From contig OX359247.1 of assembly GCA_947179485.1 (NCBI GenBank), positions 25,148,801 to 25,212,800 of the forward strand: DNA of 64,000 bases, written 5' to 3'. Below are positions 57,101-64,000 of the stretch, piece by piece; within the stretch, counting starts at the first letter, position 1, and each line of letters begins with the position of its first letter. This stretch comes from Allacma fusca. Its lineage: Eukaryota > Arthropoda > Collembola > Symphypleona > Sminthuridae. A program made the position numbers and the translations under genes. A model generated the notes under the pieces. That model was not told where the DNA came from and ran no database searches. It saw nothing but the letters and a program-made list of their open reading frames with translations.

Positions 57101-57626
57101 GCCCCTTACCATGGACAACTTAATTGCACAGGGGAAAACTGCGTTAACCAGCCTCAGAATGATGGAAACAGTGCGGGGGTACAAAACCTCAAGATTACCG
57201 CCAGTAAGTACAAAAGTACACCTCAAAGAATGTACATATGAGGATTGCAAGAAGGAAGCAAATCCAAACAAGGAGCCAGAGAAAAGTGCCAAATCTACGG
57301 AGACTGCATCTGCTCCAACACAGGGACCGTCCAATGGCCACAAGGGTTACGGAGGGGGAAGAGGAGGGCATAACAATTCTCGAGGAGGATTCAGACAGAA
57401 ATCTCAAGGAGGTGCAGGGAATAAGACAGCCAAGGGAAATGATAAGTGCTTCTTGTGTGACAAAACGGGTCACATTGCGAGATTTTGTCCAGATAAGCGA
57501 AAGGTATTGGTAGTCATGAAACTAATGAATAAGGCCAATGATCTAGAGAACGGACAACAAAAGGGAAGCACTAAGGCTGTGCATTCTATTGTGGGATTGG
57601 AGAGTGCCTCCAATTCAAAAAACTGA
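54111..57626 (+). CDS. Gypsy element 2, gag region, split by a BEL/Pao-type insertion
   Basis: The left part (to 54672) encodes a capsid-like region with a Trp-rich segment. The right part (from 56975) continues to a basic Gly/Arg/Asn-rich linker and one zinc knuckle, CFLCDKTGHIARFC, near 57447-57488. A 2.3-kb element lies between them. Fossil coding region. Confidence 0.7.
54673..54861 (-). repeat. BEL/Pao short element, 3-prime LTR
   Basis: 189 bp, about 98 percent identical to the other LTR; ends TGATGAGG and CTCAACA on the plus strand. Confidence 0.9.
54920..56731 (-). CDS. BEL/Pao gag-protease polyprotein
   Basis: This 603-aa ORF has a coiled N-terminus, a DUF1759-type gag core (KLETPTFSGSMLEWTSFRDL near residue 125, then LKGSPAELL and EAWATLNRRY), and three zinc modules: CCLLCSSKEHLIGDC (about 333-347), CYKCMRAGHLATKC (about 364-377) and CSICQGAHHSLLH (about 381-393). 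A DUF1758-type aspartic protease follows with LLDPGSGVSFVSE near residue 452 and ILLGADVFFDL late in the domain. It stops soon after the protease, about where a full BEL polyprotein would begin reverse transcriptase. The order matches BEL/Pao, not Gypsy. Confidence 0.88.
   Translation of the reverse strand: MVTDTMDVLLARRKLLKSKLTRVKAKVDHETAQLWNAATAGIFDQQITDMWKDFNSLFEKIMSSCPEEEEEVHLQHYDEIADRFDEVKVAVKRIIGRMSGTEPQASKRRMSADGASEHAVTVKLPKLETPTFSGSMLEWTSFRDLFMSSINNHPTLRGAEKLSYLKGCLKGSPAELLQPFSISDANYEEAWATLNRRYHNKRELIRTHLNRLIDMPILERESGIELQRMVDIASSIVRALRALERPIDEDSDLAMLLITTKLDNETHKLWETKIGRERIPNMAELIEFLDDRAVILCSSEFGKKLPINETMPEKQQGNSKKIVHAHHTNVNACCLLCSSKEHLIGDCEAFLKMTVADRRAKVVELKVCYKCMRAGHLATKCFSSTVCSICQGAHHSLLHIRRNSGSEVRTESVTAHIGISSVFAKAKKGLMATAVIAVEDGKGRLQEFRALLDPGSGVSFVSERAAGSLQLDRNICDINISGVGESDAGSSNSLVTLDLRSNQEDYFAMKIDAYILPRVTTMLPKRKVNDDEVSHLRGLPLADPGFMVPGCIDILLGADVFFDLMRCGRVTGAKGNPIGLFTAWGYAVGGICPSQSIDSDTSE
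56786..56974 (-). repeat. BEL/Pao short element, 5-prime LTR
   Basis: 189 bp, partner of the repeat at 54673-54861; the primer-type site lies just inside it. Confidence 0.9.
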
Positions 57627-57628
57627 AG

Positions 57629-59102
57629 ATGCAGGACGAGAAGGAAGCCAACTTGTGCCTGCTACCAATCTTGACTATGCACATTGGCTTCTTACCATTG
57701 ATATTTATTACCATAGGGGCACAGCAAATTCAAAGCCTATTAGATACGGGAGCCACAGACACCTTTATTAGCCAAGAGACTGTATCATCATTACAATGGA
57801 CGGACTTAGTGAAAGTTAGTTCAAAAAATGTTGAAACAGCCTCACATAGCATAAGGACAGTGGGAGAGATAACCTGCAATATAGAGATGCAAGGTAGACG
57901 ATTTCCCTGCAAATTCAATGTCATGACGAAAACTCCTGTTCCTGTAGTACTTGAAAATTATTTTATAATCAAGGCAGGAATTGTTTTAGATATACCAGCT
58001 GGGGTATTTTGGCATAATGATAAGCCCCAAGAGATTAAGAAATTCAACTCTATGGCGTATTCGAATTTGAATGCCATGATACATGCCCACCAGGAGCAAC
58101 AACTTTCGGATGCCGAGAAACAGCACAAAATAGATAGAGTGCTAGCAGAATTTGACGATATCATTGAGCCCAACCACCAAGTGGGAAGATGTGGACTAGT
58201 GAAACATAGGATTGAGATATGTGGAGAAGTGAAAAAACGACTTCGTCCATATAAATATTCACCTCCACTAAAAACCGAGATCGACCGTCAAATCCAGCTG
58301 CTGAAAGACAAAAGCATTGTCAGAGACTCTCCATCCGAGTTCGCAGCAGGTATTGTCTTAGTAGACAAATCTAATGGAACAACGCGGATGGCATTGGATT
58401 TTAGAGAGGTCAACAAAGTAACCGTTGCAGATAGTTATCCCATGGCGAATATATCGTGGATACTCCGAACTTTACCTATGGCTAAATATTTCGCAAAATG
58501 TGATATGGAATGCTTTTATTGGCAAATTGAAATGGAGGAAGACAGCATCCGCTATACAGAATTTATCTCGCATAATGACTTACTAGAATGGTTAGCCATG
58601 CCGTTTGGATTGAGGAATGCTAGTAAAACAGCACAGATACTGATGAATAAGATCTTTAGAGAGTACATCAGAAAGTTTTTGCAAGTCTTCCAAGATGATG
58701 TTTTATTATATTCTTACTCATTTGACGACCATTTGGAGCACATTCGCAAGATGCTCACCAAATTAAGACAGAATAGTTTAACATGCAACAGAGACAAATG
58801 CCAATTTGGGCAGAATGAAGTTTTATTTCTGGGACATCTAATTTCACACAATGGAATAAGAATGAACAACACCAAGATAGAGGCCATAAATCAGCTGGAG
58901 AGACCAACCACCCGACGGCAAATACAGAAATTTCATGGCATGTGCAATTTCTATGCTGAATTTGTCGAGAGGTTTGCCGAACGATTTGAACCTCTATTTA
59001 GGCTTTTAAAGAAGGGAAGCAAGTTTAAATGGACGGATTATCAAGAGAGAGCGTTTCGGGACACCAAATTTGCACTTAGTTCAGAGGTAATTTCAGTGGG
59101 GA
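57629..59102 (+). CDS. Gypsy element 2, protease and reverse transcriptase
   Basis: An aspartic protease is marked by LLDTGATDTFISQ near 57735. Reverse transcriptase follows with MALDFREVNKVTVADSYPM, MPFGLRNASKTAQ, the active-site box near VFQDDVLLYS (about 58687), LGHLISHNGI and FHGMCNFYAEFV. Fossil coding region. Confidence 0.82.
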
Positions 59103-60731
59103 TTGATTACCGAAAGCCGATCATCGTCCGGACTGACGCCAGCGACATTGGAGTTGCTGCAGTACTATCTCAGAGTACAGATGAAAACGGTACGGCCAAT
59201 ATGTTATGCAAGTAGAATTTTACAACCCACAGAAAGGAATCTAGATGCAATGCAACGAGAGCTGATTGCCATTCTTTGGGGATTAGAGAAATTCAGAGTC
59301 TTCATATACGGAGTTCCATTTGAATCATTTACTGACAACTCGGCCATAACGTACTTAAACAATATGAAAAGTGGGTCGAAGAAATTAATGCGATGGGCCA
59401 TGTCCTTGCAAGCATGGAATATCACCATTAAAAATTGTCCGGGGAGAAACAACACTGTAGCGGATTATCTATCGAGGTATCCGAGTAATTCTCCAGGCGG
59501 TAAGAGTGGGTGGGCCCTGGAGGCGCCAAACATTATATATGCTCCCACCCTGTGCACATTAATTGGACCAATGTTTGACCTGGAAGAGGTCAGACAAGAG
59601 CAGCGTCGAATAGGCTGGCTCGATGTGAAGATAGGGAAACTACAAGAGTTTTTCATTCACAAGAGGACACTATGTACCAAAGCCAATGGAGAATTTCTCA
59701 CGATTTTACCAGAGAAATTTAGAGCAGAGATTATGTACTATTTTCATGACAGTCCAGAAGCAGGACATTTGGGAGTACATATGACCATGGACAAGATAGC
59801 TTCCAGATTATCTTGGCCAGGCCTCAGAAAGGACGTTACAAGTTACGTAAAGTCCTGCGAGGTTTGCCAAAAACATAAAGCAACATATAAGAAGCCACAC
59901 GGATTGTTGCAACATGTGAGGTCCAAATCGGTCTTTGACACCATTGGCATAGATTTCAAGGGGCCATTCCCAAAAAGTGGCAAGGGCAAATTAAATCAAT
60001 ACCTGCTAGTAGTGGTAGATCTTTTTTTACATTGGGAAGAGTTGTTTCCCATGAAACACAGAACAGCTAAAAAGGTAGCCGAGAAACTAGAAGACAATAT
60101 TTTTTGTCGCTTCGGTGCACCTTCTACGATAATTGCGGATAATGGAACAGCGTTTGTCTCCAACATAATGAAACAACTATGCCAACAATGGAAAATACAA
60201 TTAAGGACAACATCCGCATACCACCCACAAGCCAACTTTACGGAACGAATGAATAGAAATCTGGTCACCATGATTGCGTCCTATGTAAAGAACTGTCACA
60301 CCGCCTGGGATGAGCATTTACAGAAATTTTCCATAGCGCTAAGGACAATGAATAATAGAGTAACCGGAATTACCCCAGCAATATTAAACCTGGGGAGACA
60401 AATCGCACTGCCCATTGACCGAAGAATACATGGGGATTCAGAATTTGAGAATCCCAATGAAATAGCTGCTACTCTTCCAAGCAAGCTGAGAAACATTATG
60501 GAATATGTCAAACTCTGTACAGAGAAGGCTCATGAGCAACAGAAGAAGGACTATGATCAAGCCCATAGTCGCATAGAGTTTAAGATTGGAGAAAAGGTAT
60601 GGGTAAAGAATCACACTATCTCATCCACGGACGAAGGCAAATCGGCCAAATTATATCCTAGATCGATTGGACCCTATGAGGTCACTGAAATTTTAACTCC
60701 AGTTTCATATAGGTTATGTATTCCAGACTGA
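59103..60731 (+). CDS. Gypsy element 2, RNase H and integrase
   Basis: RNase H blocks (ELIAILWGLEKFRVFIYG, ADYLSRYPS) lead into an integrase with HHCC-type module (AGHLGVHMTMDKIASRLSWP then CEVCQKHK) and a D,D,E core (GIDFKGPFPKSG, IIADNGTAFVS, HPQANFTERMN). The C-terminal domain includes KIGEKVWVKN. Fossil coding region. Confidence 0.85.
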   Translation: MITESRSSSGLTPATLELLQYYLRVQMKTVRPICYASRILQPTERNLDAMQRELIAILWGLEKFRVFIYGVPFESFTDNSAITYLNNMKSGSKKLMRWAMSLQAWNITIKNCPGRNNTVADYLSRYPSNSPGGKSGWALEAPNIIYAPTLCTLIGPMFDLEEVRQEQRRIGWLDVKIGKLQEFFIHKRTLCTKANGEFLTILPEKFRAEIMYYFHDSPEAGHLGVHMTMDKIASRLSWPGLRKDVTSYVKSCEVCQKHKATYKKPHGLLQHVRSKSVFDTIGIDFKGPFPKSGKGKLNQYLLVVVDLFLHWEELFPMKHRTAKKVAEKLEDNIFCRFGAPSTIIADNGTAFVSNIMKQLCQQWKIQLRTTSAYHPQANFTERMNRNLVTMIASYVKNCHTAWDEHLQKFSIALRTMNNRVTGITPAILNLGRQIALPIDRRIHGDSEFENPNEIAATLPSKLRNIMEYVKLCTEKAHEQQKKDYDQAHSRIEFKIGEKVWVKNHTISSTDEGKSAKLYPRSIGPYEVTEILTPVSYRLCIPD

Positions 60732-61251
60732 AGAGTGCTTGATTGTCAGCATGTCCTCAATCTAAAGCCCAACTATGAGCGCATTTTGCATACCATTGAT
60801 ACGAGGCAGGCAACCTCAAATCAAGTCGATGCAAATGCGGATAATGCTGATCAAGAAACATCGGCTCCTGGGTACAATCTACGCAAACGACGACCAGTGG
60901 ATTACACTGGAAAAGTGTCCAAGAGTAGTGTGGATGGAGATGGAGTGTTCTTTTCTGATAAAAAAGTTTTATTTCATAGTAATTTTTTTAAACAAAATCA
61001 TTAGCCTTCCAACCTCCATACAAGCAGCAGCTCTAAAGCTCCAGCCAAAACCAATCATGTCGACTCGTAGATGGCAGATCCTGGTCGAGCTAATGAACGC
61101 CAAGCCTGAGTGTGGGATGATGGAACCAGTAAAGGATAAGTGAAATACTAAGATTGTATTTCCCACCCTTACCCAATTCGCGTTTCAAGTCCAGAAGAGG
61201 GTCTTCAAAAGGGAAAACGGGTTCCTCAATCAAGGCTTCCCAATTTTCCAG

Positions 61252-61848
61252 ATGTGCGAATCTGAAACGGCGAAATATACCATAGCCGGCTTCAGCGAGT
61301 TTTGGAAGATAAACTTCCCATACCATGAGGGGACCTCGTTTTCGGACATCCTCAACGCGGCGGGGACCTTGGAGAAGAGAGAGGCAAGGTGGATCCGAAA
61401 AAACCATCCAACTAAATGGTTACTGAAGGAATGTTCGGTTCATCTGGAGAGGCTTAACATAAAGCCCAGCCCTCCATTGACCATCAAGGACCGTCTAGGA
61501 CCACCTGTAAGGCCATCCCAAACCGTTACCTTGAGCCCAATCGGTGAGGAGGAGGACATCCTGACATTAGTGGATTTGGATCCCCTACCCCTTCCAGAGA
61601 GTCCCAGAAAGGCAGGGATCATCTGCCGCCGATGTGGGGAGGAGGGTCACAAGGGCTTTCAATGCCCCAACCCCCGGAACAATGCGGCATACTGGAAGAA
61701 GATGCGTCAGGATCCAGCCTTTAAGGAGAAGGACAAGGCGAGGAGGAGAGCCAGATATTACCAGAGCAGGAGGACCGATCGACAGGTCAATGCTTTCCTG
61801 AGGGCCCAAGAGGACCGTCTGTTCAGGAGGAATGTAGAGGATGACTGA
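61252..61848 (+). CDS. Gypsy element 2, third ORF with zinc knuckle
   Basis: This 198-aa ORF lies after pol, where env would be, but has no signal peptide or membrane helix. It carries one gag-like zinc knuckle, CRRCGEEGHKGFQC, at about residues 125-138, followed by a strongly basic tail. Its last codons and stop fall inside the 3-prime LTR. The sequence just before the start (TTCCCAATTTTCCAG) looks like a splice acceptor, and some Gypsy lineages do express a 3-prime ORF from spliced RNA. A nucleic-acid-binding accessory protein is the likeliest role; no family recognised. Confidence 0.6.
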   Translation: MCESETAKYTIAGFSEFWKINFPYHEGTSFSDILNAAGTLEKREARWIRKNHPTKWLLKECSVHLERLNIKPSPPLTIKDRLGPPVRPSQTVTLSPIGEEEDILTLVDLDPLPLPESPRKAGIICRRCGEEGHKGFQCPNPRNNAAYWKKMRQDPAFKEKDKARRRARYYQSRRTDRQVNAFLRAQEDRLFRRNVEDD

Positions 61849-61906
61849 GGACCCTACTTATGGAAAATAGCTCCTCAGCCCATCCACTGCTGGTTATTTC
61901 ACTATA
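61833..61906 (+). repeat. Gypsy element 2, 3-prime LTR (short)
   Basis: 74 bp sharing the first about 58 and last few bases with the 5-prime LTR; preceded by the purine-rich CAGGAGGAA. Confidence 0.75.
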
Positions 61907-61921
61907 GTACTCACTCAGTGA

Positions 61922-62312
61922 CAGGGTTGGGAAAAACCGGCTTTTATCAATAAAGGCCAAGTCAGCGGCAAGAAATGGTAACAACCGGTTTTTATTTGGA
62001 CTTATTTGGATGGTATTAATTATGGCAATTTTATACCAACCTATACAACAGATCCCGGCCGGTTATAACCGGATTTTACCAAGAATAACCAGACCATTTC
62101 TGACCACTTGGTAACCCTGTGTTCATGCATGCGTAATATTAGCAAAGCCAGTGGTACGTTTTGGTTAAAACCGGTTTTTATGGGACAGTGGATTTATTTG
62201 GATAATAGTAATTACGACCATTTTATACCAACGCAAGCAATTGGACCAAGCCGGTAAGAACCGGATTCTAACCAAAAACGGCCAGAACATTTCTTGCCAC
62301 TTGCCAACCCTG
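61922..62312. mobile_element. Dimeric hAT-type MITE, 391 bp (AACCGG family), perfect 8-bp TSD
   Basis: Ends are CAGGGTTGG and its inverse CCAACCCTG, flanked by identical 8-mers CTCAGTGA (61914-61921 and 62313-62320). The element is two related halves: 61922-62119 is itself closed by an AACCCTG end, and after a short spacer a second half (about 62149-62312) repeats its order of motifs. AACCGG and CCGGTT recur throughout, often as AACCGGTT-type palindromes. No coding capacity. It sits in hAT copy 2, only 15 bp from the Gypsy end. Confidence 0.9.
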
Positions 62313-63306
62313 CTCAGTGACAATCGGGTAGTATCCAATAGATACGGTTATCACTATATAAAATGTATGTACTCGTGGGGGCTGCACCCGAGCATTTTTG
62401 GGTAATTCAAGGGTTCATACTGGGATGGATTGCTATGACCAACAATACGACCTGCCAACCGTGAAGTTGCTTGTTTCTTTGTATACAGATACTTGCATTT
62501 GTTCCAGAGCCAAGAGGCTTCGTTTCATTTATAATTACACGGTCGTTGCAACCTAACGCGTCTAATGATTGTTCAAATATATTGCTTTGTAAATACGTTA
62601 TAACGTTGACGGAAAAAACTGCATGATCAGAAAATTCTACTTTACTCTTGTACTTTACTAACCTTGCGTCCTATTGACAACAATTTCTAACGTCGGGCTT
62701 GTGTTAAAATGAAAAAAAGATTAGTCGGGAACAAAAGGTTTCATGTTCTCGGAGTTGAAAAGCAAGTTTTCGGTTAAGGTGAGTTTAGTATTAAAGAATT
62801 ATTTGCCATAGTATATAGTATTGTTATAGTATTTGTCCCAATTGGATATCCTAACAATACAAGAATTATTCACTAACCAATTCACAAGAACACATTTCGT
62901 TCAGCAAGTTATTACTTTGGCGTAGTAGCATTTGAATTTCGTCAGTGTTTATCAAAAATACATCCTAAATGGCCTTGAAGGATTTTTTGAACAATTTGAA
63001 ATAGGATACCCATAACGCCTAGGGAAAATGCCAGGAATTTAGGGCATTTTAATAAAGAAAAAAAATATACAAATTGGACATTTTCAGCTGGGCAGGAATT
63101 TTCAACCAGCGAAACTTCCAGTACCCGAGTAATACCCGCGTACTAACAATAGGTTCTCGGGTATGGGTACAGGTTTTGGGTACATTACGGGTACGGGTAA
63201 ATTGTAGGTGCAGGTGCTAAATTGTTGTTTCAAGTATGGGTACGGGACCTAAAATATTTTACCCGGGTACTCGGGTGTGGTTACGGGTACAGGTAAAGCG
63301 TTTTGT

Positions 63307-64000
63307 AGATAGATGGTCGCATGCCATAGAGAGAGGTGGACGTATTCTTGTTTGCTGCGCTTACAGGGTTTTCTGGAAGCAGATTTATCCTCCTAGCATC
63401 GTGAATTATACCAATGTCGGGTACCCGTACAATAATCGTTCCATGCATTGGATATTGATGTACTTATTTCTATTGTTTTGCGTAATGTTTATTTAATTTA
63501 TATTAACCTATCTTCCATTTCTTTCTTTGCATTTTGTTGTGAGGTTCGGAGTAAGTATGCACTCGCATGTTTTAGGCGAGTTAGTAGGTTCAGCTCCTAC
63601 TATTTTAAATTCATTGCGTTAATTTTTGAAATCATTGTTATTATGTATTCACCTGGGTGTAAATGGGATTATGAGTCCGGTAGCTCACTATTTGCTATAC
63701 TGGCTACTTTTAGGGAATCACTGAAATGTCCAGAGTATAAATACACTGGAAAACCTGTAAATTTGGACCACTAATCTTTTGGCCCTTGTAGTGTTGAGAT
63801 CCATTTTTTTGACTTATGGTGTAACTTGTACAAGTCACCATTTCCTTTCATTAATTTTGCTGAATTATATTTTATAAAGTACTCGGTAGTACTACAGTAA
63901 CTACACGTTTCTTGAAATCAAATTTTATTAATTGCTTTATAATACATCTTACATATCTGAGAATCTCCGCTAACACATTATTACCTGCATCCTACGTACT
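63307..64000. other. Non-coding right edge
   Basis: Sequence beyond the truncated hAT copy 2; one isolated GGGTACCCGTAC palindrome at about 63420 may be a stray piece of the same family. Nothing else recognised. Confidence 0.4.

Larger units (their letters stand above)
53506..61906 (+). mobile_element. Ty3/Gypsy LTR retrotransposon, 8.4 kb, broken, inside hAT copy 2
   Basis: It has a 4-bp target duplication GTAC (53502-53505 and 61907-61910). Its terminal repeats share both ends, TGTAGAGGATG and CACTATA, but differ in length (293 and 74 bp). Parts in order: LTR, primer site, gag (split by a BEL/Pao-type element), protease, reverse transcriptase, RNase H, integrase and a third ORF with a zinc knuckle. 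It is broken, with several interruptions besides the inserted element. The order and integrase type place it in Ty3/Gypsy; the primer site matches that of Gypsy element 1. Confidence 0.9.
53355..63306. mobile_element. hAT-type element (GTACCC family), copy 2, reversed, interrupted and truncated
   Basis: Positions 53355-53505 match the reversed right end of copy 1, beginning CAGTGCTTGGACTGG. The sequence resumes at 61911-61921 and from 62321 to about 63306, again following copy 1 in reverse, up to its GTACCC-rich left arm. The final terminus and its 8-bp duplication were not found, so the far end appears lost. The interruptions are a Ty3/Gypsy element (53506-61906) and a 391-bp hAT element (61922-62312). 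At both sites copy 1 shows the uninterrupted sequence (GGGTACTCACTCAGTGACAA), which confirms the insertions. It is the oldest layer of the nest. Confidence 0.85.

Noticed and set aside
1-64000. tRNA genes and CRISPR arrays
   Set aside because: TTCGA-containing phrases (for example near 5717 and 14790) lack tRNA folds, and no spaced direct-repeat array exists; the tandem repeats seen belong to transposons.

Overview
The window is AT-rich animal DNA with small spliced exons, microsatellites and many transposable elements. A SIFamide/NPFF-type neuropeptide receptor exon, an APMAP/hemomucin-like gene, and DIRS, BEL/Pao and Ty3/Gypsy elements point to an arthropod (crustacean, springtail or insect). 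I cannot place it further from sequence alone.

Layout. 1-8,100: the first coding exon of a peptide GPCR on the minus strand (1200-1494), then sparse sequence with only a weak chain of possible plus-strand exons. 8,100-20,900: mostly non-coding, with two short hAT-type elements (13180-13680 and 15805-16673, the second with a perfect 8-bp target duplication) and one possible minus-strand exon (17782-17874). 20944-24166: a complete eight-exon APMAP-like gene whose codon phases agree at every junction; its first intron carries a 400-bp tRNA-derived SINE with a 16-bp target duplication. 25593-30542: a DIRS tyrosine-recombinase retroelement on the minus strand with inverted termini, internal complementary region and three long ORFs. 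33753-35479: a 1.7-kb hAT-type element. 40489-50891: a young 10.4-kb Ty3/Gypsy element on the minus strand with 1.2-kb LTRs and a 4-bp target duplication. 52242-53156: a hAT element carrying an 82-bp G-rich tandem array.

53355-63306 is a nest. A second, reversed copy of the 1.7-kb hAT family was entered by an 8.4-kb Ty3/Gypsy element (53506-61906) and by a 391-bp dimeric hAT element (61922-62312). The Gypsy was in turn entered by a 2.3-kb BEL/Pao-derived element (54673-56974) that carries only gag and protease. The intact copy at 33753-35479 shows the uninterrupted sequence at the Gypsy and 391-bp target sites, confirming the target duplications.

Only the receptor exon and the APMAP-like gene are confident host genes. 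The commonest theme is hAT-type non-autonomous DNA transposons, each built around its own short, often self-complementary motif (CTCGTT, CCTTCCTA, GTACCC, GGGAC, AACCGG). I saw no tRNA or rRNA gene and no CRISPR array.
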